NCBI GenBank assembly: GCA_015152475.1
Contig: SUTW01000001.1
Location: 248,001-312,000, forward strand
Origin: Cyanobacteria bacterium SIG30
GTDB lineage: Bacteria; Cyanobacteriota; Vampirovibrionia; Gastranaerophilales; Gastranaerophilaceae
Direction: 5' to 3'
Length of the DNA stretch: 64,000 bases
Made by a program: the position numbers and the translations under genes. The notes beneath the pieces were generated by a model, which saw only the letters and a program-made list of their open reading frames with translations, was not told where the DNA came from and did not search any database. Shown here piece after piece: positions 27,977 to 35,951 of this stretch. Within the stretch, counting starts at the first letter, position 1; each line of letters begins with the position of its first letter.

Positions 27977-29680
27977 TTAGTTCTCTTTTTCTCCCAATTT
28001 CTTTTTTGTGTTGTTAATCCATTCGTCTTCGCCGAATTCTGATGTTATTTTATCACAAATATTTATAGCTGTGTTTTTATAATATTCGTTATTTTCTTGT
28101 TCATCAAGTTTTAGATATGCCAATAATTTTACCATTAGAAAATCTCTTGCGCCATTATGTGTTTCTTCATAATTGTTTAATATGCCCAGAGCTTCTTTTG
28201 GTTTATTTAATTTTATTAAACATTCACATTTACCAAAGGTTGCAATTGTTAATTTGTTGTCCAATTCAATCGCTTTTTCAAATTTTTCAAGTGCATCAAA
28301 AACCTGATTTTCTTTTAAAAGTAAAACTGCGTAAAGCATTGTAATGTCAGCATTATCTTTATTTTCAATATATGCAGTCCTGATTTTTCTAATTGCTTTT
28401 TTATTATCTCCTGAAAGAGAATATATATTTGCTAAATTAACCATTGCTTCGGCATTTTTTGGTTCATCTTCAAGAGTTTTTTCATAGTATTTAATTGCAT
28501 TTTCGTAATTTTTTAAAAGTTGGTAACAATACGCAATATTAAAATTAAAACGAGCATTGTCGGCAGTTGTTTTTAATGCTTTTTCAAAATATTTTATTGC
28601 GTCTTCATAATTTTCTTTTTCTATATTGTATTGACCTAAATTGTACAAAGAAATAGTGTGTTCAGGGTTCAATTCGATAGTTTTTTCAAGTGCATATTTT
28701 GCTTTATCTTTCATATCTAATTTTAAATATGAAAGAGAAAGATTATATGGTGCTAAAAAGTTTTTATTATCTATTTCGTGCGCTTTTTCAAATTTTTCAA
28801 TTGCACTTTCCCATTCATCAAATCCTTGAAGAATTATGCCCCATGAATGAAAAAATCTAAACGATTCATTAACTTTCTGACAATCATTAAGAGCTTGTTC
28901 ATAAGTTTTGATTGCTTCTTCTTTATTTTTTAAATGCAAATAGCTTTCAGCAATTATTATATACGCATCAATTTTGTCTTTATTTAAACTCAACAATTTT
29001 TTTGCAAAACTTATTGCTGTTTCATATTCTCCTAGATGATAATTACAAAATGCTATAAAATAAATTGCTTCTTGGTGAAAAGGGCTCATATTATGTACAA
29101 GATGTAATCTTCTTAAAGCCTCTTTAAATTCTCCATTTTCAGCTAAAAATATACCCCATAAAAATAAAATATCATAATTTGAATTATTAAAAGCATATGC
29201 TTTTTGAAATGCCAATGAAGCTTCTTGAGGTTTGCCCATTTTTATTAATGAAATTGCGTAATTTAAATATGTTTGAGAATTTCTTTTGTCTAATTTAATT
29301 GCTTTTTCAAATGTTTTTTGAGATTTTTCGAATTCTTCTTTTTCGCAGTAGGCATTTCCTAAAAAAGAATGCGCAACAGCTGAATTATGGTCTATCCTAA
29401 TTGCTTTTTTAAAATATTCAATAGCTTCATCAATTTTTTTATATTTTAATTTATAAATTCCTAGATTTATGAATGTTTGTGGGTTTTTACATCCCATATC
29501 AAGATTCATTTCAAGCTTTTTTAATGCTTCTTCGTCTTCTTTATTTTTAAATAAATCAATAGCTAGGGCATTAAATGCATATGAAGGTAAGGCAATATTT
29601 TTTGCCTTTTTTTTGTAGTCATCTACACCTGAATCTAATTGTTTGACTTTATCTAGAATTTGTTTAATAAATTTTTTCAT
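27977..29680 (-). CDS. Large TPR-repeat protein
   Basis: Built almost entirely of about 34-residue tetratricopeptide repeats (for instance AVAHSFLGNAYCEKEEFEKSQKTFEKAIKLD), roughly a dozen or more, with no catalytic domain, signal peptide or membrane helix. The track starts at a TTG (29686); the ATG two codons later (29680) is preferred, giving 567 residues. TPR arrays mediate protein contacts; the partner is unknown. It overlaps the HAD phosphatase upstream by 17 bases and is followed by lysC after one base. A second TPR protein starts the same operon. Confidence 0.9.
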   Translation of the reverse strand: MKKFIKQILDKVKQLDSGVDDYKKKAKNIALPSYAFNALAIDLFKNKEDEEALKKLEMNLDMGCKNPQTFINLGIYKLKYKKIDEAIEYFKKAIRIDHNSAVAHSFLGNAYCEKEEFEKSQKTFEKAIKLDKRNSQTYLNYAISLIKMGKPQEASLAFQKAYAFNNSNYDILFLWGIFLAENGEFKEALRRLHLVHNMSPFHQEAIYFIAFCNYHLGEYETAISFAKKLLSLNKDKIDAYIIIAESYLHLKNKEEAIKTYEQALNDCQKVNESFRFFHSWGIILQGFDEWESAIEKFEKAHEIDNKNFLAPYNLSLSYLKLDMKDKAKYALEKTIELNPEHTISLYNLGQYNIEKENYEDAIKYFEKALKTTADNARFNFNIAYCYQLLKNYENAIKYYEKTLEDEPKNAEAMVNLANIYSLSGDNKKAIRKIRTAYIENKDNADITMLYAVLLLKENQVFDALEKFEKAIELDNKLTIATFGKCECLIKLNKPKEALGILNNYEETHNGARDFLMVKLLAYLKLDEQENNEYYKNTAINICDKITSEFGEDEWINNTKKKLGEKEN

Positions 29681-30161
29681 CTTCAACCGATAATAAACTA
29701 TCTACAACTTCCCTAATTGCGCCAGAACCACCTTTGTTTTCTGTAATTTGAATATTTTCTATATTTTTGACCTTGTAATTTGCATCATTTGTTGCAATTT
29801 TATATTTTACAAGTTCAAAAGCGGGTATATCATTGATATCATCTCCTATATACAACACTTCTTCATATTTTACATCATACTTTTGCATAATTTCTTTTAA
29901 AATTAAGTCTTTTTTTCTAATTCCTTTATGAATTTCTTCAACTCCAAGTTTTATTTTGAAATAGTCTAAAATTTTATTATCTTCGCCTGTTACAATTGCA
30001 AACTTGTAACCTGCTCTTAAAAGAAGAAAAACCCCCATAATGTCTTTAAAATTAAGTTTTTTCGTTTGGTTTAAATTTTCATCTATATAAAATGAACCAT
30101 CAGTAAAAACACCGTCAAAATCACTAACTACAAGTTTAATTGAAGATGACAATTTTAACAT
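29664..30161 (-). CDS. KdsC-like HAD phosphatase
   Basis: 165 residues with the KdsC subfamily pattern: motif I SDFDGVFTDGSFY, FKDIMGVFLLLRAGY, IVTGEDN, RKKDLILKEI, GDDINDIPAF and a GGSGAIREVVDSLL tail. It is a paralogue of the kdsC at 14.0-14.6 kb, which sits beside kdsD and is the better candidate for Kdo-8-P. This copy may act on another phosphorylated sugar acid, such as the related NeuA/Neu-type or acylneuraminate phosphatases. Its start shares one base with the stop of the upstream membrane gene (TAATG). Confidence 0.85.
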   Translation of the reverse strand: MLKLSSSIKLVVSDFDGVFTDGSFYIDENLNQTKKLNFKDIMGVFLLLRAGYKFAIVTGEDNKILDYFKIKLGVEEIHKGIRKKDLILKEIMQKYDVKYEEVLYIGDDINDIPAFELVKYKIATNDANYKVKNIENIQITENKGGSGAIREVVDSLLSVEDEKIY

Positions 30162-30568
30162 TATCTTCTCCTTGTGTTTATTAAATCAGACAAAAATGGA
30201 ACATATGAATATAAACCCAATAACGCAAGAATTGCCATATATAAAACTAATATGGTTAACAATCCGCCTATTAGTGAAAAACCAAAATATAAAGGTGCTT
30301 GGAAAAATCTAATAATGTTAGCTATTAAATCTCCTAAAAAAGGAATTCTTATAAGAAAACCAATGAATATTGATAAAAATAAATTAAATACATAAATTAT
30401 TAACCAAAATACAACACTTTGGCTCACATGGTATTGAGTAAAAAAACTTACATTTATTTTCATCAAAAAACATATGATGAGCCAAATAACTCCTATCAAT
30501 CCACCTGAAAAATAAGTCGCGCAACATATTAAACGTTCCAAAATGCTTGGAGAATATCTATCTTGCAT
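30161..30568 (-). CDS. Tic20/DUF4870-like membrane protein
   Basis: The track begins at 30595, but the ATG at 30568 (MQDRYSPSILERL) has AAGGAG nine bases upstream and overlaps the stop of the TPR gene by eleven bases, giving 135 residues. Several hydrophobic segments (GGLIGVIWLIICFLM, VVFWLIIYVFNLFLSIFIGF, LIGGLLTILVLYMAILALLG) and a polar YHVSQSVVFWLI stretch resemble small four-helix membrane proteins such as Tic20-like cyanobacterial proteins or DUF4870 proteins. The assignment rests on overall pattern only. Function unknown. Confidence 0.7.
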   Translation of the reverse strand: MQDRYSPSILERLICCATYFSGGLIGVIWLIICFLMKINVSFFTQYHVSQSVVFWLIIYVFNLFLSIFIGFLIRIPFLGDLIANIIRFFQAPLYFGFSLIGGLLTILVLYMAILALLGLYSYVPFLSDLINTRRR

Positions 30569-31604
30569 TTTTAGTTTTCTCCTTGATGTATTCATCTAAC
30601 AGCTCAATATAGGCAAGAGTTATTTCTTTATCTTCAGGATCGTGTTTAATTGCTTGTCTATAATAATAAATTGCTTTTTCAATATTTTCGCCTAAAATCA
30701 CGTGAGTATTAGCTATAAAGAAATAAGATTTTGATTTGTTTTCTGTTAGTTCGGCAGATTTTTTGTATAAATTTATTGCTTCATCATACATTTTTTCTGC
30801 AAGCATCAAATTTCCTAAAAGTAAATAGGCATTATGTTTTGTTGGGTCAATTTCAATTGCATGTTTAAATATACTTATTGCTTTTATATAATCTTTTTCA
30901 TCACAATACGCGATTGCTTGGCAAATATATGCAGAATAATATTTAGGGTCAATTTCAATTGCATGCTTGAAACATTCATGTGCTATTTTGTAGTTATTTA
31001 GGCATGAATTCGAATTACCTATGCACAACCAAACCCTTGCGTCATTAGGCGAATATTTTAAAGCTTTTTTGTAATATTCAAGAGCCTTTTTATGGTGACC
31101 TATTTTTTGGTAAACATTAGCAATATTTATGTAATTTTCGCCATTTTTAGGATCTAATTTTAAAGCTTTTTCAAAATTTTCTTTTGCCAAAAACAGATTT
31201 TTATTTTCTTGATATAAAATTCCAATTGCATGATAAAGCTCAGATACTTTGTCATTTATTCTGAGAGCTCTGTCATAATAAGAAAGTGCAATATCAAATT
31301 TATTTGTTTCAGCATATACATTACCTAAGTTGTAAAGTGCTGAAAAGTTTTTTTCGTCAATTTCTAAAACTTTTTTAAATTGGATTATGGCTTTTTGAAA
31401 TTCTTGTTTATAAAAATAAAGACTGCCAGTGTTTATAAGATATGATATGTTTTCTGGGAATTTGTCTGAAAGTTTTTCAAAAATTTCTAAAGATTTATCG
31501 TATTCATTTTGTTGTATGTATATTTGAGCAAGTTCTTCCATTGAGCTATAATCTTGCTCGTTTTTTTCAATTTTATTTGATAAATCTTTTATGCGGTTTT
31601 TCAT
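30558..31604 (-). CDS. TPR-repeat protein, first gene of a seven-gene operon
   Basis: 348 residues, about nine tetratricopeptide repeats (for example KNFSALYNLGNVYAETNKFD), a short charged tail and no signal peptide. Probably a protein-interaction scaffold. The minus-strand TATAAT at 31612-31617 ends seven bases before the ATG, with no ribosome binding site, so the operon message is predicted to be leaderless. Downstream genes (Tic20-like, HAD, TPR, lysC, tilS, hpt) follow with overlaps or gaps of 1-17 bases. Confidence 0.9.
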   Translation of the reverse strand: MKNRIKDLSNKIEKNEQDYSSMEELAQIYIQQNEYDKSLEIFEKLSDKFPENISYLINTGSLYFYKQEFQKAIIQFKKVLEIDEKNFSALYNLGNVYAETNKFDIALSYYDRALRINDKVSELYHAIGILYQENKNLFLAKENFEKALKLDPKNGENYINIANVYQKIGHHKKALEYYKKALKYSPNDARVWLCIGNSNSCLNNYKIAHECFKHAIEIDPKYYSAYICQAIAYCDEKDYIKAISIFKHAIEIDPTKHNAYLLLGNLMLAEKMYDEAINLYKKSAELTENKSKSYFFIANTHVILGENIEKAIYYYRQAIKHDPEDKEITLAYIELLDEYIKEKTKNAR

Positions 31605-31611
31605 GGGTTTT

Positions 31612-31642
31612 ATTATATCATATTTTATTTTTAAGTTACAAT
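31612..31642. promoter_or_regulatory. Divergent promoters, both predicted leaderless (TPR operon and gshB-like gene)
   Basis: In a 45-base gap, minus-strand TATAAT (31612-31617) ends seven bases from the TPR ATG, with TTGTAA at 31636-31641 as possible -35 (18-base spacer). Plus-strand TACAAT (31637-31642) ends seven bases from the ATG at 31650. The plus -10 overlaps the minus -35. Confidence 0.5.
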
Positions 31643-31649
31643 TTAAATT

Positions 31650-32627
31650 ATGAAAATCCTTTTTATTATTGATGATTTAGAATTAAAATATTTTGAATTT
31701 AATAAGCTGGTTACAAATTTTTGGCTTATTGTTGAATTTTTAAAAAGAGGTTATGAAGTCAGTATTACTATTAATAGAAATTTATATTTAAGAGAAAATA
31801 AGCCATATGCTAGTTGTTTTGAAACTTATTTTGATGGCAATGAACTTTTTAAAAGAGACAGTCTATCTGAAAAATGCCTTGATGACTTTAAATTGATTTT
31901 ATTTAGGCCTGACCCACCTGTTGATTTAGATTATATTAATGCAAGTTATGTGCTAGATTTTATTGATAAAAATAAAACATTGTGTCTGAATTCTTCATCT
32001 TCAATCAGAAATAAGAATGAAAAATTATATGTTAATGAATTTCCAGATCTTGCACCTAAAAACATTGTAACTGCAAGTAAAAGGTTAATAAAAGAATTTT
32101 TGTTCCAACACAATGAAATAATTATAAAACCTCTTAACAGGTGCTTTTCAAGTGGAGTTTTTTATCTTAATAAAAACGATAAAAATATAAATACAATTAT
32201 AGATACTGCAACAGAAAAGGAAAAAACAACTGTTATGGTACAAGAATTTTTGCCACAGATTGAAAAAGGCGATAAAAGACTTATATATGTTTGTGGCGAA
32301 ATTTTGCCATATTGTGTTGTAAAAAAAGCAACAAACAACGATTTTAAATTTAATGAACACACAAAAGAAAATCTTTTGAAAGGCTATTTAACAGATAAAG
32401 AGAGAGAATTTGCGCCAGTATTATCCAAAAAATTAAATGAAGATGGTGTTTTTTTAGCTGGGCTTGATGTTATTGAAGATAAAATAATTGAAATAAATAT
32501 CACTAGTCCATGTTTTTTTATCAATGAGATAAATAATTTATTCAATATTAGTTTGGAAAAAATAATTGTTAACAAGCTAGAAGCTAGATTTAATAATATT
32601 TTTAACAAAAAAGAAATGTTTTTGTAA
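31650..32627 (+). CDS. gshB: Glutathione synthetase-like ATP-grasp protein
   Basis: 325 residues matching prokaryotic GshB: FRPDPPVDLDYINASYVLDFI in the N-terminal part, an ATP-grasp domain with IIKPLNRCFSSGVF (glycine-rich loop), GDKRLIYVCGEILPY and GLDVIEDKIIEINITSPC. GshB joins gamma-glutamylcysteine and glycine. No gshA is in the window, and glutathione is not expected in every anaerobe, so a related peptide ligase role is possible. Predicted leaderless from TACAAT seven bases upstream. Confidence 0.8.
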   Translation: MKILFIIDDLELKYFEFNKLVTNFWLIVEFLKRGYEVSITINRNLYLRENKPYASCFETYFDGNELFKRDSLSEKCLDDFKLILFRPDPPVDLDYINASYVLDFIDKNKTLCLNSSSSIRNKNEKLYVNEFPDLAPKNIVTASKRLIKEFLFQHNEIIIKPLNRCFSSGVFYLNKNDKNINTIIDTATEKEKTTVMVQEFLPQIEKGDKRLIYVCGEILPYCVVKKATNNDFKFNEHTKENLLKGYLTDKEREFAPVLSKKLNEDGVFLAGLDVIEDKIIEINITSPCFFINEINNLFNISLEKIIVNKLEARFNNIFNKKEMFL

Positions 32628-32666
32628 ACATTTTTTAAAATAGCAAAAAAAAATTTTTTCTTGTTT

Positions 32667-32672
32667 TATAAT
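32667..32672 (+). promoter_or_regulatory. -10 box, predicted leaderless start of the 472-residue membrane protein
   Basis: TATAAT ends six bases before the ATG at 32679 and no ribosome binding site is present. This also argues that the TTG start in the ORF track (32661), which lies upstream of the box, is wrong. Confidence 0.5.
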
Positions 32673-32678
32673 ATTGTC

Positions 32679-34097
32679 ATGAAAATCAATTTTTCTTCAG
32701 ATCGAATAAATCAAACGTCGCTAAGCCATTCTCGCGGACATATGGCAGAGCATAGAGTGAAGAATAAATACGAGTATATAAACGAACACAGACCCACAAG
32801 AGAAGTAAGCTTTTGTGGGTCTGCGGTTTCTAGCATACCAAATTATGCAAGAAAGCTTGTTAATAACAAAACATTCAATGGAATAATAAATAAAGTTTTA
32901 GAAAAAGAAGCAGTTGTTGAAGCAGCTATTGTTTTAGGTTTAACTTGTACATTAAAACCTTTGGCAACTCTTGTTATGCCTGGTGCAAACAAAGACGACA
33001 AAGAAGTTCTTGCAGTAAAACATATTTTGTCAGGCCTTGTTGGATATGGTTTTTCAAAAATGATTTATGCGCCAATTTCAGCAGCAGCAAATAAAGTCAA
33101 AGATAACCCAAGTAAATATTTAAAAGGCGACACAGAATACATCAAAAAATTAGCAAAAAATGGCGAATTAATGGAAAGATTTGATGTTATGTGGAAAAAA
33201 GGTCCAGATGTTTTAATGTCTATACCAAAATCAATTCTTGTTACAACTTTAATTGCCCCAACATTAGCTTTTCTTTTCCCAAATAGAGGCAAAAAGAAAA
33301 AAGACAAAGTTTTAGTTGAACAACAAAAAGGTGCAGAAATTTTAAATCAAAAATTATACAATAATTCTGTTCCTGCAAATCTTTCTTTTAAAGGTAATAA
33401 AGTAAATAATATTAAAGACAATACGTTAAATGTAAACAATCAAATTTCTTTTGGTAAAAATCCAAGTAAATATTATGAAATGTTGACTGATGCAATGGCA
33501 ACAGGAATGGGTAAACTTTCTAAAACAAGAGTTGCTAAAAAAATTCCTGAAGCATTAATGAAATTTGAAAAACCATCACCTAGAATTTCAGACTTATCTT
33601 CAATTGTTTTAACTTTATCGCTTTTGCAAAATACTGCAAAATCAAAAACAATTGAAAAAGAAAGAAAACCATATTTGTTATTAAATACAGCTCTTGTAAC
33701 AGCAGTTTCAAGTACAGCTTCAGCAATTGTTGATAAATCCACAGATGGTCTTTTAGAATCACTTAAAAAAGCTTATATGTCTGAAAAATTCGGATTTGAT
33801 GACAAGAAAATTCAAAAAGGACTTCTGCAACTTAAAGAATTGAAAAAGACAGGAGTTGTATCACCTGAAAACTTAGTTATGTCAGATGATCAAGTTAAAG
33901 CGCTTAAAACATTCATGCGCGGTACAAATAAACTTAAATCACACACAATATTCTCATTTGTTGTAAGATTTGCTTCACCACTTTTAGTTGTTCCTTTGAC
34001 AAGTGCTATATTGAATTTGATAGAAAAAATTTCAAAGAAAAAAGACGCAAAAGCTCAAGAAAATAAGACAGCAAATACAACACAACAAGCTAAGTAA
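32679..34097 (+). CDS. Lineage-type membrane protein with SFxG motifs
   Basis: Starting at the ATG (32679) it has 472 residues. I do not recognise a named family. It has a polar N-terminus without a classical signal, hydrophobic segments near 85-110, 140-160, 195-215 and close to the C-terminus (VVRFASPLLVVPLTSAIL), and a lysine-rich tail. Three short motifs recur: VSFCGS, LSFKGN and ISFGKN, each next to a polar linker. The gene at 62.8 kb has a similar make-up (short N-terminal motif ITSFKP, hydrophobic segments, long polar helices). These look like members of a lineage-specific group. An 11-base hairpin lies early in the coding region. Confidence 0.8.
   Translation: MKINFSSDRINQTSLSHSRGHMAEHRVKNKYEYINEHRPTREVSFCGSAVSSIPNYARKLVNNKTFNGIINKVLEKEAVVEAAIVLGLTCTLKPLATLVMPGANKDDKEVLAVKHILSGLVGYGFSKMIYAPISAAANKVKDNPSKYLKGDTEYIKKLAKNGELMERFDVMWKKGPDVLMSIPKSILVTTLIAPTLAFLFPNRGKKKKDKVLVEQQKGAEILNQKLYNNSVPANLSFKGNKVNNIKDNTLNVNNQISFGKNPSKYYEMLTDAMATGMGKLSKTRVAKKIPEALMKFEKPSPRISDLSSIVLTLSLLQNTAKSKTIEKERKPYLLLNTALVTAVSSTASAIVDKSTDGLLESLKKAYMSEKFGFDDKKIQKGLLQLKELKKTGVVSPENLVMSDDQVKALKTFMRGTNKLKSHTIFSFVVRFASPLLVVPLTSAILNLIEKISKKKDAKAQENKTANTTQQAK
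32789..32823 (+). repeat. Strong hairpin inside the start of the membrane protein gene
   Basis: CAGACCCACAA (32789-32799) and TTGTGGGTCTG (32813-32823) form a perfect 11-base stem, extendable by a G-U and an A-U pair, about 110 bases after the ATG. There is no T run, so it is not a plain terminator. Confidence 0.6.
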
Positions 34098-34138
34098 ATA
34101 TTCAGTATAAGAATTTTTAATTAATTTTTGGATTACTA

Positions 34139-34167
34139 TTGACATTTATGATTTTTTATGCTAAATT
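34139..34167 (+). promoter_or_regulatory. Strong promoter upstream of the 184-residue membrane-anchored protein
   Basis: Consensus TTGACA (34139-34144), 17-base spacer, TAAATT (34162-34167) with an extended -10 TG one base upstream. Transcription should begin near 34174, leaving a leader of about 100 bases, long for this window. Confidence 0.7.
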
Positions 34168-34173
34168 AGATTA

Positions 34174-34273
34174 GTTTAAATCAAATTTAGGGCATACGTA
34201 TATTGCACAGATTTAAACGAGGTGTAGAGAAAAAGCCGAGCTTTTTGAAAGTTTGGCGGAAATTTGTGAGAAA
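34174..34273 (+). promoter_or_regulatory. About 100-base structured 5' leader
   Basis: The leader contains ATACGTAT (self-complementary) and AAAAAGC-CGA-GCTTTTT, a hairpin at about 34231-34248 whose right arm ends in T. I recognise no riboswitch class. It may control translation of the following gene, whose own ribosome site is weak. Confidence 0.35.
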
Positions 34274-34828
34274 ATGAGAATACAATCTGCAAAAGAGAAT
34301 ATTAAAAGTTATGCTAACGCAGCAACATTTGGTGTTGTTGGTGGCTATGCTTTGAAACATCTTTTGCCTTTGTCAAGCTATGAGAAAAATGATGTATTTA
34401 CACCTGAAGTTTTAGATAATATTAAACATATTGTTAATGGCGCTAAAAAAAGCGAATTTGATGCTATTGAATTAGGCGTAAAAGAAGGTAGTGAAGAAAT
34501 TGCAGAAAATGTTTTAGATTTATTCAAAGCAAATAAAAATAATATTTTAAGTGATAAATTTGATGAAGTTGCAAATAATTTAAAAGACGTGACAGATAAA
34601 ACAAAAGAAGGCGTTCAAGTTCTTATAAAAAGAGTTCAAAGAAGTGGCGAAATGGCTGAAGAAGTTAGCAGAAAATCTTACGAAGCTCTTGCAAAAAATT
34701 CAAGACCAACATTCTACTTTGTTGCCTTATTATCTGCAATAACATTATCAGTTGCAGTTTTGAAAAAATCTTTAAAGAATAATATCGAAGTTAAACCAGA
34801 TAAGAAAGATTTTGATATTTATTATTAA
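34274..34828 (+). CDS. Uncharacterised protein with C-terminal membrane helix
   Basis: The track starts at a TTG (34253); the ATG at 34274 gives 184 residues. It has an N-terminal segment with a glycine-rich hydrophobic patch (ATFGVVGGYALKHLL), a long charged helical middle (AENVLDLFKANKNN, LKDVTDKTKEGVQVL) and a C-terminal hydrophobic helix (FYFVALLSAITLSVAVL) followed by a basic tail. No family recognised. It follows the SFxG-motif membrane protein but has its own strong promoter and a terminator. The choice between the TTG and ATG start is uncertain. Confidence 0.75.
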   Translation: MRIQSAKENIKSYANAATFGVVGGYALKHLLPLSSYEKNDVFTPEVLDNIKHIVNGAKKSEFDAIELGVKEGSEEIAENVLDLFKANKNNILSDKFDEVANNLKDVTDKTKEGVQVLIKRVQRSGEMAEEVSRKSYEALAKNSRPTFYFVALLSAITLSVAVLKKSLKNNIEVKPDKKDFDIYY

Positions 34829-34843
34829 ATTTTATGTTTATAT

Positions 34844-34873
34844 AAAAAAGGCTCTGGGTGAAGAGCCTTTTTT
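34844..34873. terminator. Bidirectional terminator shared with thrC
   Basis: Twelve-base perfect stem AAAAAAGGCTCT / AGAGCCTTTTTT, loop GGGTGA. T tracts on both strands make it suitable for both convergent genes. Confidence 0.9.
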
Positions 34874-34890
34874 ATTAGTTTTTGTTTTTA

Positions 34891-35949
34891 TTAGAAGTTT
34901 AAAAGTTTTACAATATCTTTAAGTTCGCTAGTTGTTTTTTCAACTGGTGATTTTGCATATTTTATTGCAGAATCAGGGTCTTTTAAACCGTTCCCTGTTA
35001 AAATACAAACCAATTTCGCGTTTTGTTTAAGAGTATCTTTTAATTTTATAATTCCAGCAACAGTTGCGCAACTTGCAGGTTCTGCTAAAATTCCTTCAGT
35101 TGATGCAAGAAGATTATATGCTTCAATAATTTTTTCATCTGAAACCATATCAATTGTGCCTTTGCTTTCATCTCTTGCCGCTTCGGCTTTTTCCCAGCTT
35201 GCAGGATTACCAATTCTTATTGCAGTTGCAATAGTTTGAGGATTTTTGATTACTTGTTTTTTAACAATGGCAGCACTTCCTTCTGCTTGGATACCCATCA
35301 TTTTTGGTAATTTTGAGCATTTGCCAAGATTATGCCATTCTTTATATCCTTTCCAGTATGCAGTTATGTTTCCTGCATTTCCAACTGGTATGAAATGATA
35401 ATCAGGTGCATCTTCAAGTGCTTCAATTATTTCAAAAGCTCCTGTTTTTTGACCTTCAATTCTATATGGGTTCAAAGAGTTTACTAAAGTTACAGGATAA
35501 TTTGTTGAAATTTCTTTTACAGCATCTAATGCTTGGTCAAAATTACCACTAATTGCAATAACTTTTGCTCCGTACATCATAGCTTGAGAAAGTTTTCCAA
35601 GTGCAATATAACCATCAGGAATTAAAACATAACATTTAACGCCAGCTTTTGCACCATATGCAGCTGCGGCAGCTGAAGTGTTACCAGTTGAAGCACAAAT
35701 GATTGCATTTGAACCTTCTTCAACAGCTTTTGTGACAGCCATTGTCATTCCGCGATCTTTGAAACTTCCAGTTGGGTTGCTTCCTTCATATTTTAAATAA
35801 ATTTCAAGGTCATCTCTTCCGATTGCGCGGGCTAAATTATCGGCTTTAATCAAAGGAGTGTTTCCTTCATTTAATGTTATAACTGGTGTTTTGTCTGTTA
35901 CTGGTAAATATTCTCTGTATTTGTTTATAAGACCTGTGTATCGTGCCAT
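34891..35949 (-). CDS. thrC: Threonine synthase
   Basis: 352 residues of PLP fold type II. Converts O-phosphohomoserine to threonine. [12 protein letters not shown], the PLP lysine in [29 protein letters not shown] and the phosphate-binding [13 protein letters not shown] are all clear. GGAG lies before the ATG, two bases after the hom stop, so it is cotranscribed with hom. Confidence 0.96.
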   Translation of the reverse strand: MARYTGLINKYREYLPVTDKTPVITLNEGNTPLIKADNLARAIGRDDLEIYLKYEGSNPTGSFKDRGMTMAVTKAVEEGSNAIICASTGNTSAAAAAYGAKAGVKCYVLIPDGYIALGKLSQAMMYGAKVIAISGNFDQALDAVKEISTNYPVTLVNSLNPYRIEGQKTGAFEIIEALEDAPDYHFIPVGNAGNITAYWKGYKEWHNLGKCSKLPKMMGIQAEGSAAIVKKQVIKNPQTIATAIRIGNPASWEKAEAARDESKGTIDMVSDEKIIEAYNLLASTEGILAEPASCATVAGIIKLKDTLKQNAKLVCILTGNGLKDPDSAIKYAKSPVEKTTSELKDIVKLLNF

Positions 35950-35951
35950 GT

